Source of the DNA: Cryptosporangium aurantiacum
GTDB lineage: Bacteria; Actinomycetota; Actinomycetes; Mycobacteriales; Cryptosporangiaceae
DNA length: 64,000 nucleotides
Assembly (NCBI RefSeq): GCF_900143005.1
Contig: NZ_FRCS01000008.1
Span: forward strand, 310,001 to 374,000
Direction of reading: 5' to 3'
Both the position numbers and the translations under genes were made by a program. Positions 32,134 to 40,579 of the stretch are shown in pieces (the first letter of the stretch is position 1; every line of letters begins with the position of its first letter). The notes under the pieces are model-generated. The model was not told the DNA's origin. It searched no databases and worked only from the letters and a program-made list of their open reading frames with translations.

Positions 32134-34712
32134 GCGGAGTCGACGAACAGTTCGGCGAGGCTGCCGAGCCGCGAGGGTGAGAGCCGTGCTGCCAGGAGGT
32201 CCGGCTCGTGGATCCCGATGAAACCCGCGGACATGGCACCGTCCTCGGTCACCGGGAGCGGCCACCGTCCGAGGTCGCCGCGGAGCGACGCGACCACGCC
32301 GACCCCGCACCGCCCGGTCGTGGCCAGGTCGGCGTCGAGCTCGCCGAGCGCGATCGTCTCCTCCAGGTCGGGATCGGCCGCGAGCAGGATGGTCGGCGCC
32401 CACTCGTCCTCGTCCTCCTCGTCCTTGGCCGCGTGGCGGCCGGCGGCGCTCGGCTCGATACCCAGCGCCTGCGAGACCCGGCGCCGCATCCTCCCGATGC
32501 CGTCCGCGATCGTCGGCACCGGCTCGATCCGGCCGTCGCCGAGCATCGCGAGGTGGTTGGTCTGCTCGGAGTCGAAGCCCGCGATCAAGATCTCGACGTC
32601 GTCGCTCCACGGGGCGCCCGCGAGTTCGGCGCCGATGTGCCGGAGGAGGTCGTCGGCGCGGAACTCGTCGCCGGTGAGCGTGAGGACGCCGAGCCGCTCG
32701 ACGTCGAGCAGCAGCGGCGTGGAACCGCGGGTGCCGACCGTGACCAGCATCGGCAGGGGCGCGGGGACACCGGTCGTGTCCGGGAGCTCCGCGTCGGCGG
32801 CGAGCTCCCAGGTCAGCTCGGCGCCGGTCCACGGCGCGGGCGGGTCGGGGCACGGGCGGCTGAGGATGAGCCGGACGGTGTCCTGTTCGACCCAGGCGCC
32901 GAGGACGTCCGGCATCTCGTCCGGGGAGCGGTCGGTGAGGCCGGTGGCCAGGACGCGCAGCGCCAGGTCGAGCCGGGCATTGGCGTCCGGTTCGGCCGGG
33001 GTGCTCGGTGGGAGGTCGGCGCGGGGCTCGGTCTGCCGTTGGGCGGGGATCCCCGGAGTGGGGCGCGGAGGTGCGGCGATGAACCCGTCGCGGACGACCG
33101 TGGGGCGGTTGTTCTTCGGCGGGGGCTTGCGGTGGCCGCGGTGCCTGCGGTGGCGGCCGACGAAGGCTTGCTGACGGCGTCCGCGGGCGAGCAGGAGGGC
33201 GGTGAGCAGTCCGGCCCCGGCGAGTGGGACGCCGACCGGGAGCAGCGGGGACAGCCCTTCGTGGTGGGCCGCCGGGCGGGTCTGCGGGTCGGCGCCGCCG
33301 CTCGCGCCCGTCGGGAGGGTGGAATCCGGCCGTTCCTGGGTCTGGGGAACGCCGCCCGGTGCCGGCGTGGCGGGGCTCCGGTCGGGAGTTCGGGTGGAGT
33401 CGGGAGTTCGGGGTGAGTCGGGGGTGGGCGCCGGCGGCACCGGGGCGGGTTTGCCGCCGCCCGGCGCGGGCTCGGCCGGTGCTTTGCTGTCGGGAGCCTT
33501 GCCGTCGGGGGCCTTCCCGTCCGGCGCCTTGCTGTCAGGCGCTTTGCCGTCCGGGGCCTTACCGTCCGGGGCCTTGCCGTCCGGGGCCTTACCCTCTGGG
33601 GCCTTGGTGTCCGGGGCCTTGGTGTCTACGTGGCCGGAGGCGTGTTCGTCCGTGCCACGGTCGCGCGCGTCCGGCGGGAGCGTGATCCGCTCCCCCGGCC
33701 GGATCTCGTCGGGATCATCCACGCCGCTACCCGTCGCGAGTTCCGGATACCGATCCGGATCACCCAGGAACCGCTCGGCGACGTCCGACAGCCGGTCACC
33801 GGGCGCCACCACGTAGCTCCCGGACGACGCCCCCTGCACCGGGCCCGCCGCGTACTGCGACGCTCCGCGGTCCCGTGCGTCCGCCGGAAGCACGAGACGC
33901 TGCCCGGCCGCGATCTCGTCCGGATCGGACAGACTGTTCGCGGCCGCCAGCTTGGGGTACCGATCAGGATCGCCCAGGAACCGCGCGGCGATGTCCGCGA
34001 GCCGGTCCCCTGGGGCCACCACGTACGTGCTGCCCCCCGCCACCGGGCGGACCGCGCTACCCGGGAACGACGCCGCATCGGTCGGCAGGTGTGACACCGT
34101 CCGTACCGGCAGCGGCGGCAACGCGTCCCGAGGGACCGCCGCCGACCACGACGCGGTACCCAGCGACCCGGCGACCGGCGCGGCGGTGCCCACCACGGTC
34201 CCAGCAGTTCCCACCGAGGTGCCCACGGTGCCCGCGGTGCTCGCCGCGGGTGGCGCCATCGCCGCGCTCGCCGCGGGCGTCATCGCCGCGCTCGCCGCGG
34301 GCGCCATCGCCGCGCTCGCCACAGTGGACGAACCCGCGATCAGCGCCACCGCCGCGATCAACGTCGCCGCGATCCGCTGCTGGGCCCGCAACCCCGGCAA
34401 GCGCGGCGCCGGCCGCCGCAGCACCGCCGCCGGCACCTCGACCAGTACCGACAGCGCGAACGTCGCCCAACCCAGCCACCCCGCGACCGTCAGCACCCGC
34501 AGGAACAGCGTCCCGTCGTCCGGCGACGTCAGCGCGTTCCCGACCTCGGCCGCCGACGGCACGTGGTCCGGCAGCGGGTTGCCGCCCAGCACGGCCAGCA
34601 GCACAGGCACGCCGATCAGCGTCCCCAGCAGCACGAGCAGGGCAGCGAGACCGGACAGCACCTGCCGCGGTCTGCTCCGACCGGCGCGCCGGCTCGTGGA
34701 CGTGGAACTCAT
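32121..34712 (-). CDS. Large membrane protein with two LysM domains, Tad-cluster associated
   Basis: 863 residues. N-terminal membrane helices near 18-42, 70-93 and 120-137; an Ala/Met repeat; two LysM modules (~229-275 and ~299-343; YVVAPGDRLADIAARFLGD and YVVAPGDRLSDVAERFLGD); a linker of ten KAPDx pentads; a further helix (LLPVGVPLAGAGLLTALLLA, ~475); then a cytoplasmic domain of ~330 residues including LDLALRVLATGLTDRSPDEMP, VRLILSRPC and DDVEILIAGFDSEQTNHLAML. The layout recalls the LysM-BTAD regulators found with actinobacterial Tad genes, but no BTAD or DNA-binding part is visible. It starts 13 nt after the TadG-like gene, so it is the last gene of the Tad operon. A peptidoglycan-sensing or anchoring role is inferred. 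Confidence 0.8.
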   Translation of the reverse strand: MSSTSTSRRAGRSRPRQVLSGLAALLVLLGTLIGVPVLLAVLGGNPLPDHVPSAAEVGNALTSPDDGTLFLRVLTVAGWLGWATFALSVLVEVPAAVLRRPAPRLPGLRAQQRIAATLIAAVALIAGSSTVASAAMAPAASAAMTPAASAAMAPPAASTAGTVGTSVGTAGTVVGTAAPVAGSLGTASWSAAVPRDALPPLPVRTVSHLPTDAASFPGSAVRPVAGGSTYVVAPGDRLADIAARFLGDPDRYPKLAAANSLSDPDEIAAGQRLVLPADARDRGASQYAAGPVQGASSGSYVVAPGDRLSDVAERFLGDPDRYPELATGSGVDDPDEIRPGERITLPPDARDRGTDEHASGHVDTKAPDTKAPEGKAPDGKAPDGKAPDGKAPDSKAPDGKAPDGKAPDSKAPAEPAPGGGKPAPVPPAPTPDSPRTPDSTRTPDRSPATPAPGGVPQTQERPDSTLPTGASGGADPQTRPAAHHEGLSPLLPVGVPLAGAGLLTALLLARGRRQQAFVGRHRRHRGHRKPPPKNNRPTVVRDGFIAAPPRPTPGIPAQRQTEPRADLPPSTPAEPDANARLDLALRVLATGLTDRSPDEMPDVLGAWVEQDTVRLILSRPCPDPPAPWTGAELTWELAADAELPDTTGVPAPLPMLVTVGTRGSTPLLLDVERLGVLTLTGDEFRADDLLRHIGAELAGAPWSDDVEILIAGFDSEQTNHLAMLGDGRIEPVPTIADGIGRMRRRVSQALGIEPSAAGRHAAKDEEDEDEWAPTILLAADPDLEETIALGELDADLATTGRCGVGVVASLRGDLGRWPLPVTEDGAMSAGFIGIHEPDLLAARLSPSRLGSLAELFVDSALKG
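33481..33630 (-). repeat. Ten 15-nt units encoding KAPD-x pentapeptides
   Basis: Ten in-register 15-nt units (consensus on + strand GCCTTGCCGTCCGGG) encode a charged, Pro-rich linker (KAPDG, KAPDS, KAPDT, KAPEG) between the LysM domains and the second membrane region. Probably a flexible wall-spanning spacer. Confidence 0.9.
34255..34320 (-). repeat. 24-nt repeat encoding ASAAMxPA
   Basis: Two full and one partial 24-nt units (consensus on + strand GCCATCGCCGCGCTCGCCGC...) encode an 8-residue Ala/Met/Pro repeat just after the third membrane helix of the LysM protein. Confidence 0.75.
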
Positions 34713-34725
34713 CGCCGCCTCCGTC

Positions 34726-35142
34726 TCACTGGTTGGGCTGGGTCTGATCGGTGATGAGGACCGCCGTCGCGCGTCCGGTGACCTGGATCGTGTCGATCCC
34801 GATCAGGCCGAGCATGGCGGTCGGACGGGTGACCTGGACTTCGACGACGACCTGGGTGCGTTCCTCGTTGACCGTCGCCGTACCGGGCACCCCGGCCTCG
34901 GCGAGGTAGGTCTGCGCCGCCTGGACGGCCAACTCGGGGTCGAGCCGCTTCTCGCCGCCGGGGATCGCCGTCCCGCCGTCGATGCCCTGCCCGGCCGCCC
35001 GGGCGGCTTCGGCCGCGATGTTGTCGGCGCGCTGCATCGCCCGGAGCCGCGCACCGCCGTCGGCGACCATGCCGATCAGGATCAGGACACCGGTCAGCGC
35101 GATCGCCAGAAAAACGCTGACCCGCCCCCGGTCCCCGCTCAC
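34726..35142 (-). CDS. TadG-like pilus-assembly protein
   Basis: 138 residues. The N-terminus is GDRGRVSVFLAIALTGVLILIGMVADGG, a TadG/Flp-type hydrophobic leader with a G before the hydrophobic block but no Glu at +5. The rest is extracytoplasmic and includes ARAAGQGIDGG and a beta-rich tail (TQVVVEVQVTRPTAMLGL). GTG 35142 overlaps the stop of the preceding gene by 4 nt (GTGA). Actinobacterial annotations call this the Tad-helicase-adjacent TadE-like/pilus assembly protein TadG. It is a minor pilin or anchoring component of the Tad apparatus. Confidence 0.78.
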   Translation of the reverse strand: MSGDRGRVSVFLAIALTGVLILIGMVADGGARLRAMQRADNIAAEAARAAGQGIDGGTAIPGGEKRLDPELAVQAAQTYLAEAGVPGTATVNEERTQVVVEVQVTRPTAMLGLIGIDTIQVTGRATAVLITDQTQPNQ

Positions 35143-35573
35143 GACCGGCTCCGGTAGACGTCGAGCGGGCTGGTGAACGTGGCGGACAGCGTCCGGTTGC
35201 CCGGCATGCCCGGCACCGCGATGTCGGAGAACGCCACCGAGCACGAGACGGTCGCGGTGACCGCGGCGGGCTGCCCGACCGGACGTGCGAACTGGCCGGT
35301 GTCGACGGTGATCGTCACCGGGTCGCAGTGCAGGCCGTGGTCCTCCAGGACGCTGCGCGCCGCCTCGTCCCCCCGGGCCTGGGCGGTGGCCGCCGTCCGG
35401 GAGATCGACGCCGCCCGCGCCGCGTCGTGGGCGGCACCCTCGATCGCGGTCTGCGCCACGGTCTGCCTGCCCACGACCGCGGCGACGGCGATCAGCAGCA
35501 CGAACGCCGGCACCAGGATCGCGAACTCGACCGCGATCGACCCGTCCTCGTCGAGACCCCGGTAGGCGCTCAT
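35139..35573 (-). CDS. TadE-family pseudopilin
   Basis: 144 residues, one N-terminal membrane helix in a TadE motif: EDGSIAVEFAILVPAFVLLIA, with Gly at -1 and Glu at +5 as required by the type IV prepilin peptidase of Tad systems. Then ARAASISRTAATAQARGDEAA, typical of TadE. The C-terminal extracytoplasmic part holds a Cys pair (HCDPVTITV, ATVSCSVAF). Its start overlaps the stop of the previous TadE-like gene by 4 nt (ATGA). Confidence 0.85.
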   Translation of the reverse strand: MSAYRGLDEDGSIAVEFAILVPAFVLLIAVAAVVGRQTVAQTAIEGAAHDAARAASISRTAATAQARGDEAARSVLEDHGLHCDPVTITVDTGQFARPVGQPAAVTATVSCSVAFSDIAVPGMPGNRTLSATFTSPLDVYRSRS

Positions 35574-35962
35574 GGACCGTCGTCCGTCGTGAACCGCTCC
35601 ACCTCGCCGCGGGACGACTGCGACACGGTGAACGTGAAGCCCGGGATCAGCGAGATCGCCTGCCCGGTCACCGTCGTCGTGACCTGCTGCCCGTCACGCT
35701 CGACCGTCACCTGGCCGTCGGTGAGCCAGTCACCGGCCCTGGCCAGGAACGACCGGCCGCGGTCCTCCCCCGCCCCCGGCGGCGCGGTGAACGCGCGCTC
35801 GGCCGTGGACGCCTCCTGGGCTGCGGAGAGCGCGACCGAACGTGCCATGAACACGGCCGCGACCTGGATCGACGCGAACAACGCGAGCAGCACGGCCGGA
35901 GCGAGGATTGCCAACTCGACCGGCGACGAACCCCGCTCTCCCCGCAGGCGACGACGCAGCAT
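35570..35962 (-). CDS. TadE-family pseudopilin
   Basis: 130 residues with ERGSSPVELAILAPAVLLAL: Gly at -1 and Glu at +5 of the hydrophobic helix, the TadE processing motif. Then VALSAAQEASTAERAF, and a beta-rich C-terminal part. It starts 4 nt after the stop of the small 57-residue gene and is coupled to the next gene by ATGA. Minor pilin of the Tad machine by context. Confidence 0.83.
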   Translation of the reverse strand: MLRRRLRGERGSSPVELAILAPAVLLALFASIQVAAVFMARSVALSAAQEASTAERAFTAPPGAGEDRGRSFLARAGDWLTDGQVTVERDGQQVTTTVTGQAISLIPGFTFTVSQSSRGEVERFTTDDGP

Positions 35963-35965
35963 CGG

Positions 35966-36139
35966 TCAGGGCGCCGAGTTCATCGCGTTATTGGCCTTGG
36001 TGGTGGCCCACGCCACCACCGCCGCCGCCAGCACGGCGAGCCCGGCGATGATGATCGAGGTCGGCACCGGTCCGTCACCTCGGTCGCGCTCCCGCGTCAG
36101 TTCCTGCACCCGTAGGTACAGCGTGAGCCACAGCTTCAT
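35966..36139 (-). CDS. Small Flp-pilin-like membrane protein (57 aa)
   Basis: A 57-residue frame, MKLWLTLYLRVQELTRERDRG, then PVPTSIIIAGLAVLAAAVV and AWATTKANNAMNSAP, in the slot between tadC and the first tadE where the Flp major pilin usually sits. It has one hydrophobic helix and an Asn/Ala-rich polar end resembling Flp subunits. However, the processing motif GxxxxE is not met: after Gly the sequence is PVPTS. GGGAG lies just upstream of ATG 36139, and the gene begins 10 nt after tadC and ends 3 nt before the TadE start. Likely the pilin or an assembly peptide of this Tad locus. Confidence 0.7.
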   Translation of the reverse strand: MKLWLTLYLRVQELTRERDRGDGPVPTSIIIAGLAVLAAAVVAWATTKANNAMNSAP

Positions 36140-36148
36140 GAGACTCCC

Positions 36149-37003
36149 TCAGATACGCGTCATGAACGGATAGAGCACGAACAGGACCAGGACGAACACC
36201 AGTGCCGCCCCGGGGATGTCGAGCCGCGACGTGATCGACTCGGCCCTGGCCAGATCAGTCGTCCGGATCTGATCCCGCAGCGAGTCGGCCTGCTCCCGCA
36301 GCGTCTGCTGGACCTGGGCGCCCTCGGTGCCGGAGGACTGCATGATCGCCCCGACGTCGCCGAGCTCGGCCACGCCGATCTCCTGACTCATCAACCGCAG
36401 CTCGGCCCACGGGAACCGCATCTGCATCTGCGCCCGGAGCAGCGCCTCCCGGATCCGCTGGAAGACCCAGCCGTCGCACACCGTGGCCGCCTGCTCCAAC
36501 GCCTGCACCGGTCCGTGCGCTGCGGCGAGCTGGAGGGCCACCAGGTCCAGATAGGTGCAGACCGCCCGGACGAACTCAGCCCGGGCGCTGGCGGCTTTCT
36601 CGATGACGTCCCGGTGCGCGACGAACATGAACAGCACCGCGCAGACCAGCCCGGCACCGACCGGGATCGCTACCGGCAGGTGGATGCCGGCGGCCGCGAA
36701 GATGAACCCGGCCACCGGCGGCGTCGCCAACCCGATCAACGCGGAGAGCAGCAGCGAGACCAGGTACTGCTCCCGTGTCCGGCCGAGCAACGCCAGGTCC
36801 CGCTGCGGGACGCGAATCCTCCGCGTGAGCCCGGAGAAGCCCGACGCCGACGCCACGGGAGTAGCCGTGGGCTCGTGCAGCCGGCGCAACGCCGGGCCGA
36901 GCGCCGGTACCGCGGGCAGCATCTCCCGGATCAGCAGGAAGCCACCACCGCCCACCGCCGCACCGCCGAGCACCGCGGCCGGTAACTGCCAGGACGCGAT
37001 CAT
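36149..37003 (-). CDS. tadC: TadC-like type II/IV secretion inner-membrane protein (GspF domain)
   Basis: 284 residues. N-terminal and mid membrane helices, then the T2SSF domain: EKAASARAEFVRAVCTYLDLV, ALQLAAAHGPVQALEQAA, LMSQEIGVAELGDVGAIMQ, VQQTLREQADSLRDQIR, ending with a C-terminal helix (GAALVFVLVLFVLYPFMTRI). It forms the membrane platform with TadB. The start at 37003 (MIASWQLPAAVLGG) overlaps the tadB stop by 4 nt. Confidence 0.88.
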   Translation of the reverse strand: MIASWQLPAAVLGGAAVGGGGFLLIREMLPAVPALGPALRRLHEPTATPVASASGFSGLTRRIRVPQRDLALLGRTREQYLVSLLLSALIGLATPPVAGFIFAAAGIHLPVAIPVGAGLVCAVLFMFVAHRDVIEKAASARAEFVRAVCTYLDLVALQLAAAHGPVQALEQAATVCDGWVFQRIREALLRAQMQMRFPWAELRLMSQEIGVAELGDVGAIMQSSGTEGAQVQQTLREQADSLRDQIRTTDLARAESITSRLDIPGAALVFVLVLFVLYPFMTRI

Positions 37004-37890
37004 GACTCGCCCTTCCCGGGTACCGAGAGGAACCGGGGCGCCTTGGGCGGCAGGCTCATCGCCCGAACCCACACCAGCAGCGCGATGAACACGCCACCGA
37101 GCCCGGCCATCACGAGCTGCCCGGTCGACGTGCCGTACGGCGCCATGTAGTCCGGGCGGCTCGCGCCGTAGACCAGCACCAGCAGCGTCAGACCGGTGAG
37201 GAAGCGGACCGCGAACCGCGGCTGCGTCCGCTTCGCCTCCACCTCGCGGCGCGTCGCCACCTCGGCGGAGGCCGCCGACGCGATCGAGTTCAGGACGTCG
37301 CCCAAGTGCTCACCCCGGTCGGACAGATGCAGGATCAGCGCGGCCACCACCTGGTCGCACACCGGGTCGGCGATCTCGTCGGCGAACCGCAGCAGCGCGA
37401 TCCGCCCGTTCCACCCGGCCTGGAGCCGCGCGGCGAGCGTCCCGATCTCGGTGGAGATCGCCGCGGGCGCGGTCGCGGTGGACGAGACGATCGCCTGCTG
37501 CAACCCCACGCCGGTGCCGGAGATGTCCTTGAGCCGACGCGCCCATTCCCCGACGGCCTCGATGCGCAGGATCGCCCGCTTCTCGCTGTTCCCCACCGTG
37601 AACAGCCACGGGACGCCCGGCACCGCGAGCGCGGCCAGCAGTCCCGCGATCGGCATCCGGGTGAACAGCCAGCCGAGTACCCCGGCCGCCAGCGCGCCGA
37701 GCAGCAACGCCTGCCGGACCCGCCGGTCTTGCGCGCTCAGCCCGTCGCCGTTCCACGCCCGCCGCCACCAGAGCACGGCGGACGACGTCGGGCGCGCCGG
37801 ACGGGCGGTGCCGATCAACGCGAAGACGCCCAGCGCGACCCCCGCGACGACCAGCGCGCCGCCGAGCCCGGCGATCAGCCGCAGGTTCAC
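37000..37890 (-). CDS. tadB: TadB-like inner-membrane platform protein (GspF domain)
   Basis: 296 residues. Membrane helices at the N-terminus (LRLIAGLGGALVVAGVALG), mid-region and C-terminus (FLTGLTLLVLVYGASRPDY, LVMAGLGGVFIALLVWV). T2SSF part: EAVGEWARRLKDISGTGVGLQQAI, VVAALILHLSDRGEHLGDVLN, EVATRREVEAKRTQPRF. GTG 37890 overlaps the stop of the tadA gene by 4 nt (GTGA). Works with TadC and the TadA ATPase. Confidence 0.88.
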   Translation of the reverse strand: MNLRLIAGLGGALVVAGVALGVFALIGTARPARPTSSAVLWWRRAWNGDGLSAQDRRVRQALLLGALAAGVLGWLFTRMPIAGLLAALAVPGVPWLFTVGNSEKRAILRIEAVGEWARRLKDISGTGVGLQQAIVSSTATAPAAISTEIGTLAARLQAGWNGRIALLRFADEIADPVCDQVVAALILHLSDRGEHLGDVLNSIASAASAEVATRREVEAKRTQPRFAVRFLTGLTLLVLVYGASRPDYMAPYGTSTGQLVMAGLGGVFIALLVWVRAMSLPPKAPRFLSVPGKGES

Positions 37891-39764
37891 ACCATCACCC
37901 CCGCCGTGCTCGTCGGCACCCGGTTGAGCAGACTTTCCAGCGGCCGTCGCCAGGCGCCGTGACCGGCCTCGATCCAGCCGCCGAGCGCGCGGGCGTCGTA
38001 TCCGACCCGCAGCAGTTGCTCGCGGGTCCGCCCCGGCAGGTGCTTGGGAACGCCCCGGCCGTCGGTGCCGGGGCCGAACACGGTCGTGGTCGCGATCCGG
38101 TCGCCGGTGACGCCGTCGATCTCCTCGATGTGCGAGACGAACCGGTGCTTGCGCCCGCCGATCGGCGTCTCGTCCTGCACGGTCACGTACACCACGAGAT
38201 CCAGCGCGTTCCCGGCCATCCGCCGGGCCAGCTCCACGGTCATGTCCTTGCCGTGGGACAGCGACAACTCGATGATCCGCTCGGTCACCGCCTGCGGCGT
38301 CCGCGCGTGGATCGTGCACATCGACCCCCGCGAGGTCGTCATCGCCTGCAACATCGGCACGATCTCCCGCGACCGCACCTCACCGACGATCACCCGCAGC
38401 ACACCCAGCCGCAGCGACAGCGGGATCAGGTCCGCGATCGTCACCTCACCGGCCGGACGCCCCGAGAAGTCTCGCTCCCCGTGCCCCTCCCTGGCCTCGA
38501 ACGACATCGCCCACGGATGCCGCGGCGACGCGTGCAGCCCCAGCTCGCGGGATTCCTCGAGCACCACGAACGCTTCCTGCCGCGGTATCTCGGCCGCCAG
38601 CGCCCGCAACAGCGTCGTCTTTCCCGCACCGGCCAGCCCGGCGACCATGATGTTCAGCCCGGCCCGCATCGCCGCGGACAGGAATTCCCCCATCAGCGGA
38701 TCGATCATCTCCGCCAGATCCCCCCGCCCACCGGCCAGATCCGGCAGCGTGACGTCCAGCGTGGAGTGCCGCCGGATCACCGCGTACGGCCGGTGCGACA
38801 CCTGATACACCGCCGCCAGCCGCGACCCGTCCGGCAACTGCAGATCCAGCACCGGACGCGACGTCGACAGCGACCGCTCGGTCGACCCCGCCCGCCTTGC
38901 CGCGGTCTGCAGGATCTCCACCATCTCGTCGTCGGACTCCGCGATCGGCGAACCGATCTCCACCGCACCGGTCCGCCGGGTGATCCGCACCCGGTCGCAC
39001 CCCAGGATGTGCACTTCCTCGATCGACGGATCCGCCAGCAACGCCTGCAGACGACCCAACCCGACCAGGTCGGCGATCACCGCCTCCAGCAGCGCCCGCT
39101 CGTCCGCCGCCCCCAGCGGCACCCCGGCCCGCCGCTGTGCGTCGACCCACTCCGCGACCTGCTGGCCGGCGACCCGGTCCCGTTCCCGACGGCGATCGTC
39201 CTCCGAAGCGTCCGGATGATTGCGCAACCACAGCGAGAGCCGCTCGCTGATCTGCCGCCCCAGCAACCGCACCGCCGCGTAGTCGACCGCGGCGGGTGCC
39301 GCGTGTCGCGGCCCCGGACCCTGCCCCGAACCCGACCCCGGGCCCACGGTGGGCGGAGGCCCGGGCTGCGGCCGGCGGGGCGTCGCATCGACGACCGAGG
39401 GCGGCAGGAACATCACCGCATCGGATCCACTCGACGACGGCGGGTCCGGCGGTCCCGGCGGACTCGGCGGACCCAGCGGTCCGGGCGGTCCCGGCGGGCG
39501 ACGCGGCGGCGGCGGTAGCGCCGAGCGAAGCGCGTTCGACGGCATCCCCGTCGCCGACGGGGCATATCCGGCCGGCCCCGAAGGGAATGCCTGGGGGAAC
39601 ACGGTTGTGCCCGACGAGACCTGGACCGGCTCGCCTTCGGGCGGACGCGGATAGCTCGTGGCGGGTGGTGGCGTGTCGTACTCGGGCACCGCCAGCGGAT
39701 CGACGGGCGCGCTACCGGTGCCCGCCTCGGCGCTCGTGTCGGTGGGCGGATCAGAAAGGCCCAT
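37887..39764 (-). CDS. tadA: TadA/CpaF-family type II/IV secretion ATPase
   Basis: 625 residues. The first ~170 are a Pro/Ser/Gly-rich disordered extension that is unusual for the family. The CpaF core follows: LLEAVIADLVGLGRLQALL, PSIEEVHILGCDRVRI, RPVLDLQLPDGSRLAAV, VIRRHSTLDVTL, Walker A VAGLAGAGKTTLLRAL (~residue 376), the Asp-box VVLEESRELGL, Walker B VLRVIVGEVRSREIVPM and the His-box GSMCTIHARTPQAVTERI. It drives pilus extension. ATG 39764 lies 14 nt inside the end of the cpaE-like gene. No prepilin peptidase gene is visible in this cluster. Confidence 0.92.
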   Translation of the reverse strand: MGLSDPPTDTSAEAGTGSAPVDPLAVPEYDTPPPATSYPRPPEGEPVQVSSGTTVFPQAFPSGPAGYAPSATGMPSNALRSALPPPPRRPPGPPGPLGPPSPPGPPDPPSSSGSDAVMFLPPSVVDATPRRPQPGPPPTVGPGSGSGQGPGPRHAAPAAVDYAAVRLLGRQISERLSLWLRNHPDASEDDRRRERDRVAGQQVAEWVDAQRRAGVPLGAADERALLEAVIADLVGLGRLQALLADPSIEEVHILGCDRVRITRRTGAVEIGSPIAESDDEMVEILQTAARRAGSTERSLSTSRPVLDLQLPDGSRLAAVYQVSHRPYAVIRRHSTLDVTLPDLAGGRGDLAEMIDPLMGEFLSAAMRAGLNIMVAGLAGAGKTTLLRALAAEIPRQEAFVVLEESRELGLHASPRHPWAMSFEAREGHGERDFSGRPAGEVTIADLIPLSLRLGVLRVIVGEVRSREIVPMLQAMTTSRGSMCTIHARTPQAVTERIIELSLSHGKDMTVELARRMAGNALDLVVYVTVQDETPIGGRKHRFVSHIEEIDGVTGDRIATTTVFGPGTDGRGVPKHLPGRTREQLLRVGYDARALGGWIEAGHGAWRRPLESLLNRVPTSTAGVMV

Positions 39765-40578
39765 GGCCCGCTGCCACCTCCCTCCGGACCGCGCGACGCG
39801 GCACCTGCTGGCGGTGGTCGGCGACCAACGCACGTACGCGCGCCTCGGCGTTCGCGGCGGCCCGCAGCAGCGGACGCGAGAGCCGCACGTCACCGCCGGT
39901 GCTCAGGACGTCGGCGGTCTTGCGGTCGTCCGGCAGCGCGGCGACCACCGGCGCACCGAGCTGGCCCGACACCTCGGCCGCCGAGTAGGGCCCCTCACCC
40001 ACCAGGAGCAGCCCCAGCGACGACAGGCTCGCCGTGCGCTCGGAAAGCTGCGCACGGATCGCGCCCAGCGTCGGCACCGCTGCCGACACCGAGGGCAGCG
40101 TCGGGCGGACGACGAGCAGGACGGCGTCCGCTGCCCAGAGCAGTGGCCAGGGGGTGGCAGGCGCAGCCAGCCGACCGCAGTCGACGACCACGTCGTAGCC
40201 GGGGTCGCCGAACTCCAGCTGGGCGAAGAAGCCGGCGAAGCGGTTCCAGAGCGGCGCGAGCGTGCCGGACTGGGCCGGGTCGGTGAGCCCCGGCAGGAGC
40301 AGCCGCTGCCGGTCCGGCGGCGCGAGGTCGACCAGCTGGGCCCAGAACTCGCTCTCCAGTCGATCGTTGGCACCGGAGTGGCGGAGGTCGGCGACGGCCA
40401 GCGGCATCAGCCCGCGCCCGGCGTCGACCTGGCCCTGGAGGTAGCCGGCCAGCACCGAACCGCCTGCCGGGTCGCACTCGGCCAGTACCGTGCGCGTCGC
40501 CCACGCGAACGTGAACGCCAGACCGGCGGTCGTGACGCCGGGCGATCCCTTCGCGGACGCCAGCACAACGAGCGCCAT
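39751..40578 (-). CDS. CpaE-like MinD/ParA-family protein with degenerate Walker A
   Basis: 275 residues, in the cpaE/tadZ position. The N-terminus is MALVVLASAKGSPGVTTAGLA, where MinD/ParA have KGGxGKTT: the second Gly and the invariant Lys/Thr before TT are changed to S-P-G-V, so ATP binding is doubtful. Further parts fit the fold: VLAECDPAGGSVLAGYLQ, YDVVVDCGRLA, DAVLLVVRPTLPSVSAAV, LGLLLVGEGPYSAAEVSGQLG. TadZ proteins localise the Tad machine to the pole and some lack ATPase residues. Starts 1 nt after the stop of the SAF gene. Confidence 0.85.
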   Translation of the reverse strand: MALVVLASAKGSPGVTTAGLAFTFAWATRTVLAECDPAGGSVLAGYLQGQVDAGRGLMPLAVADLRHSGANDRLESEFWAQLVDLAPPDRQRLLLPGLTDPAQSGTLAPLWNRFAGFFAQLEFGDPGYDVVVDCGRLAAPATPWPLLWAADAVLLVVRPTLPSVSAAVPTLGAIRAQLSERTASLSSLGLLLVGEGPYSAAEVSGQLGAPVVAALPDDRKTADVLSTGGDVRLSRPLLRAAANAEARVRALVADHRQQVPRRAVRREVAAGHGPF

Positions 40579-40579
40579 C

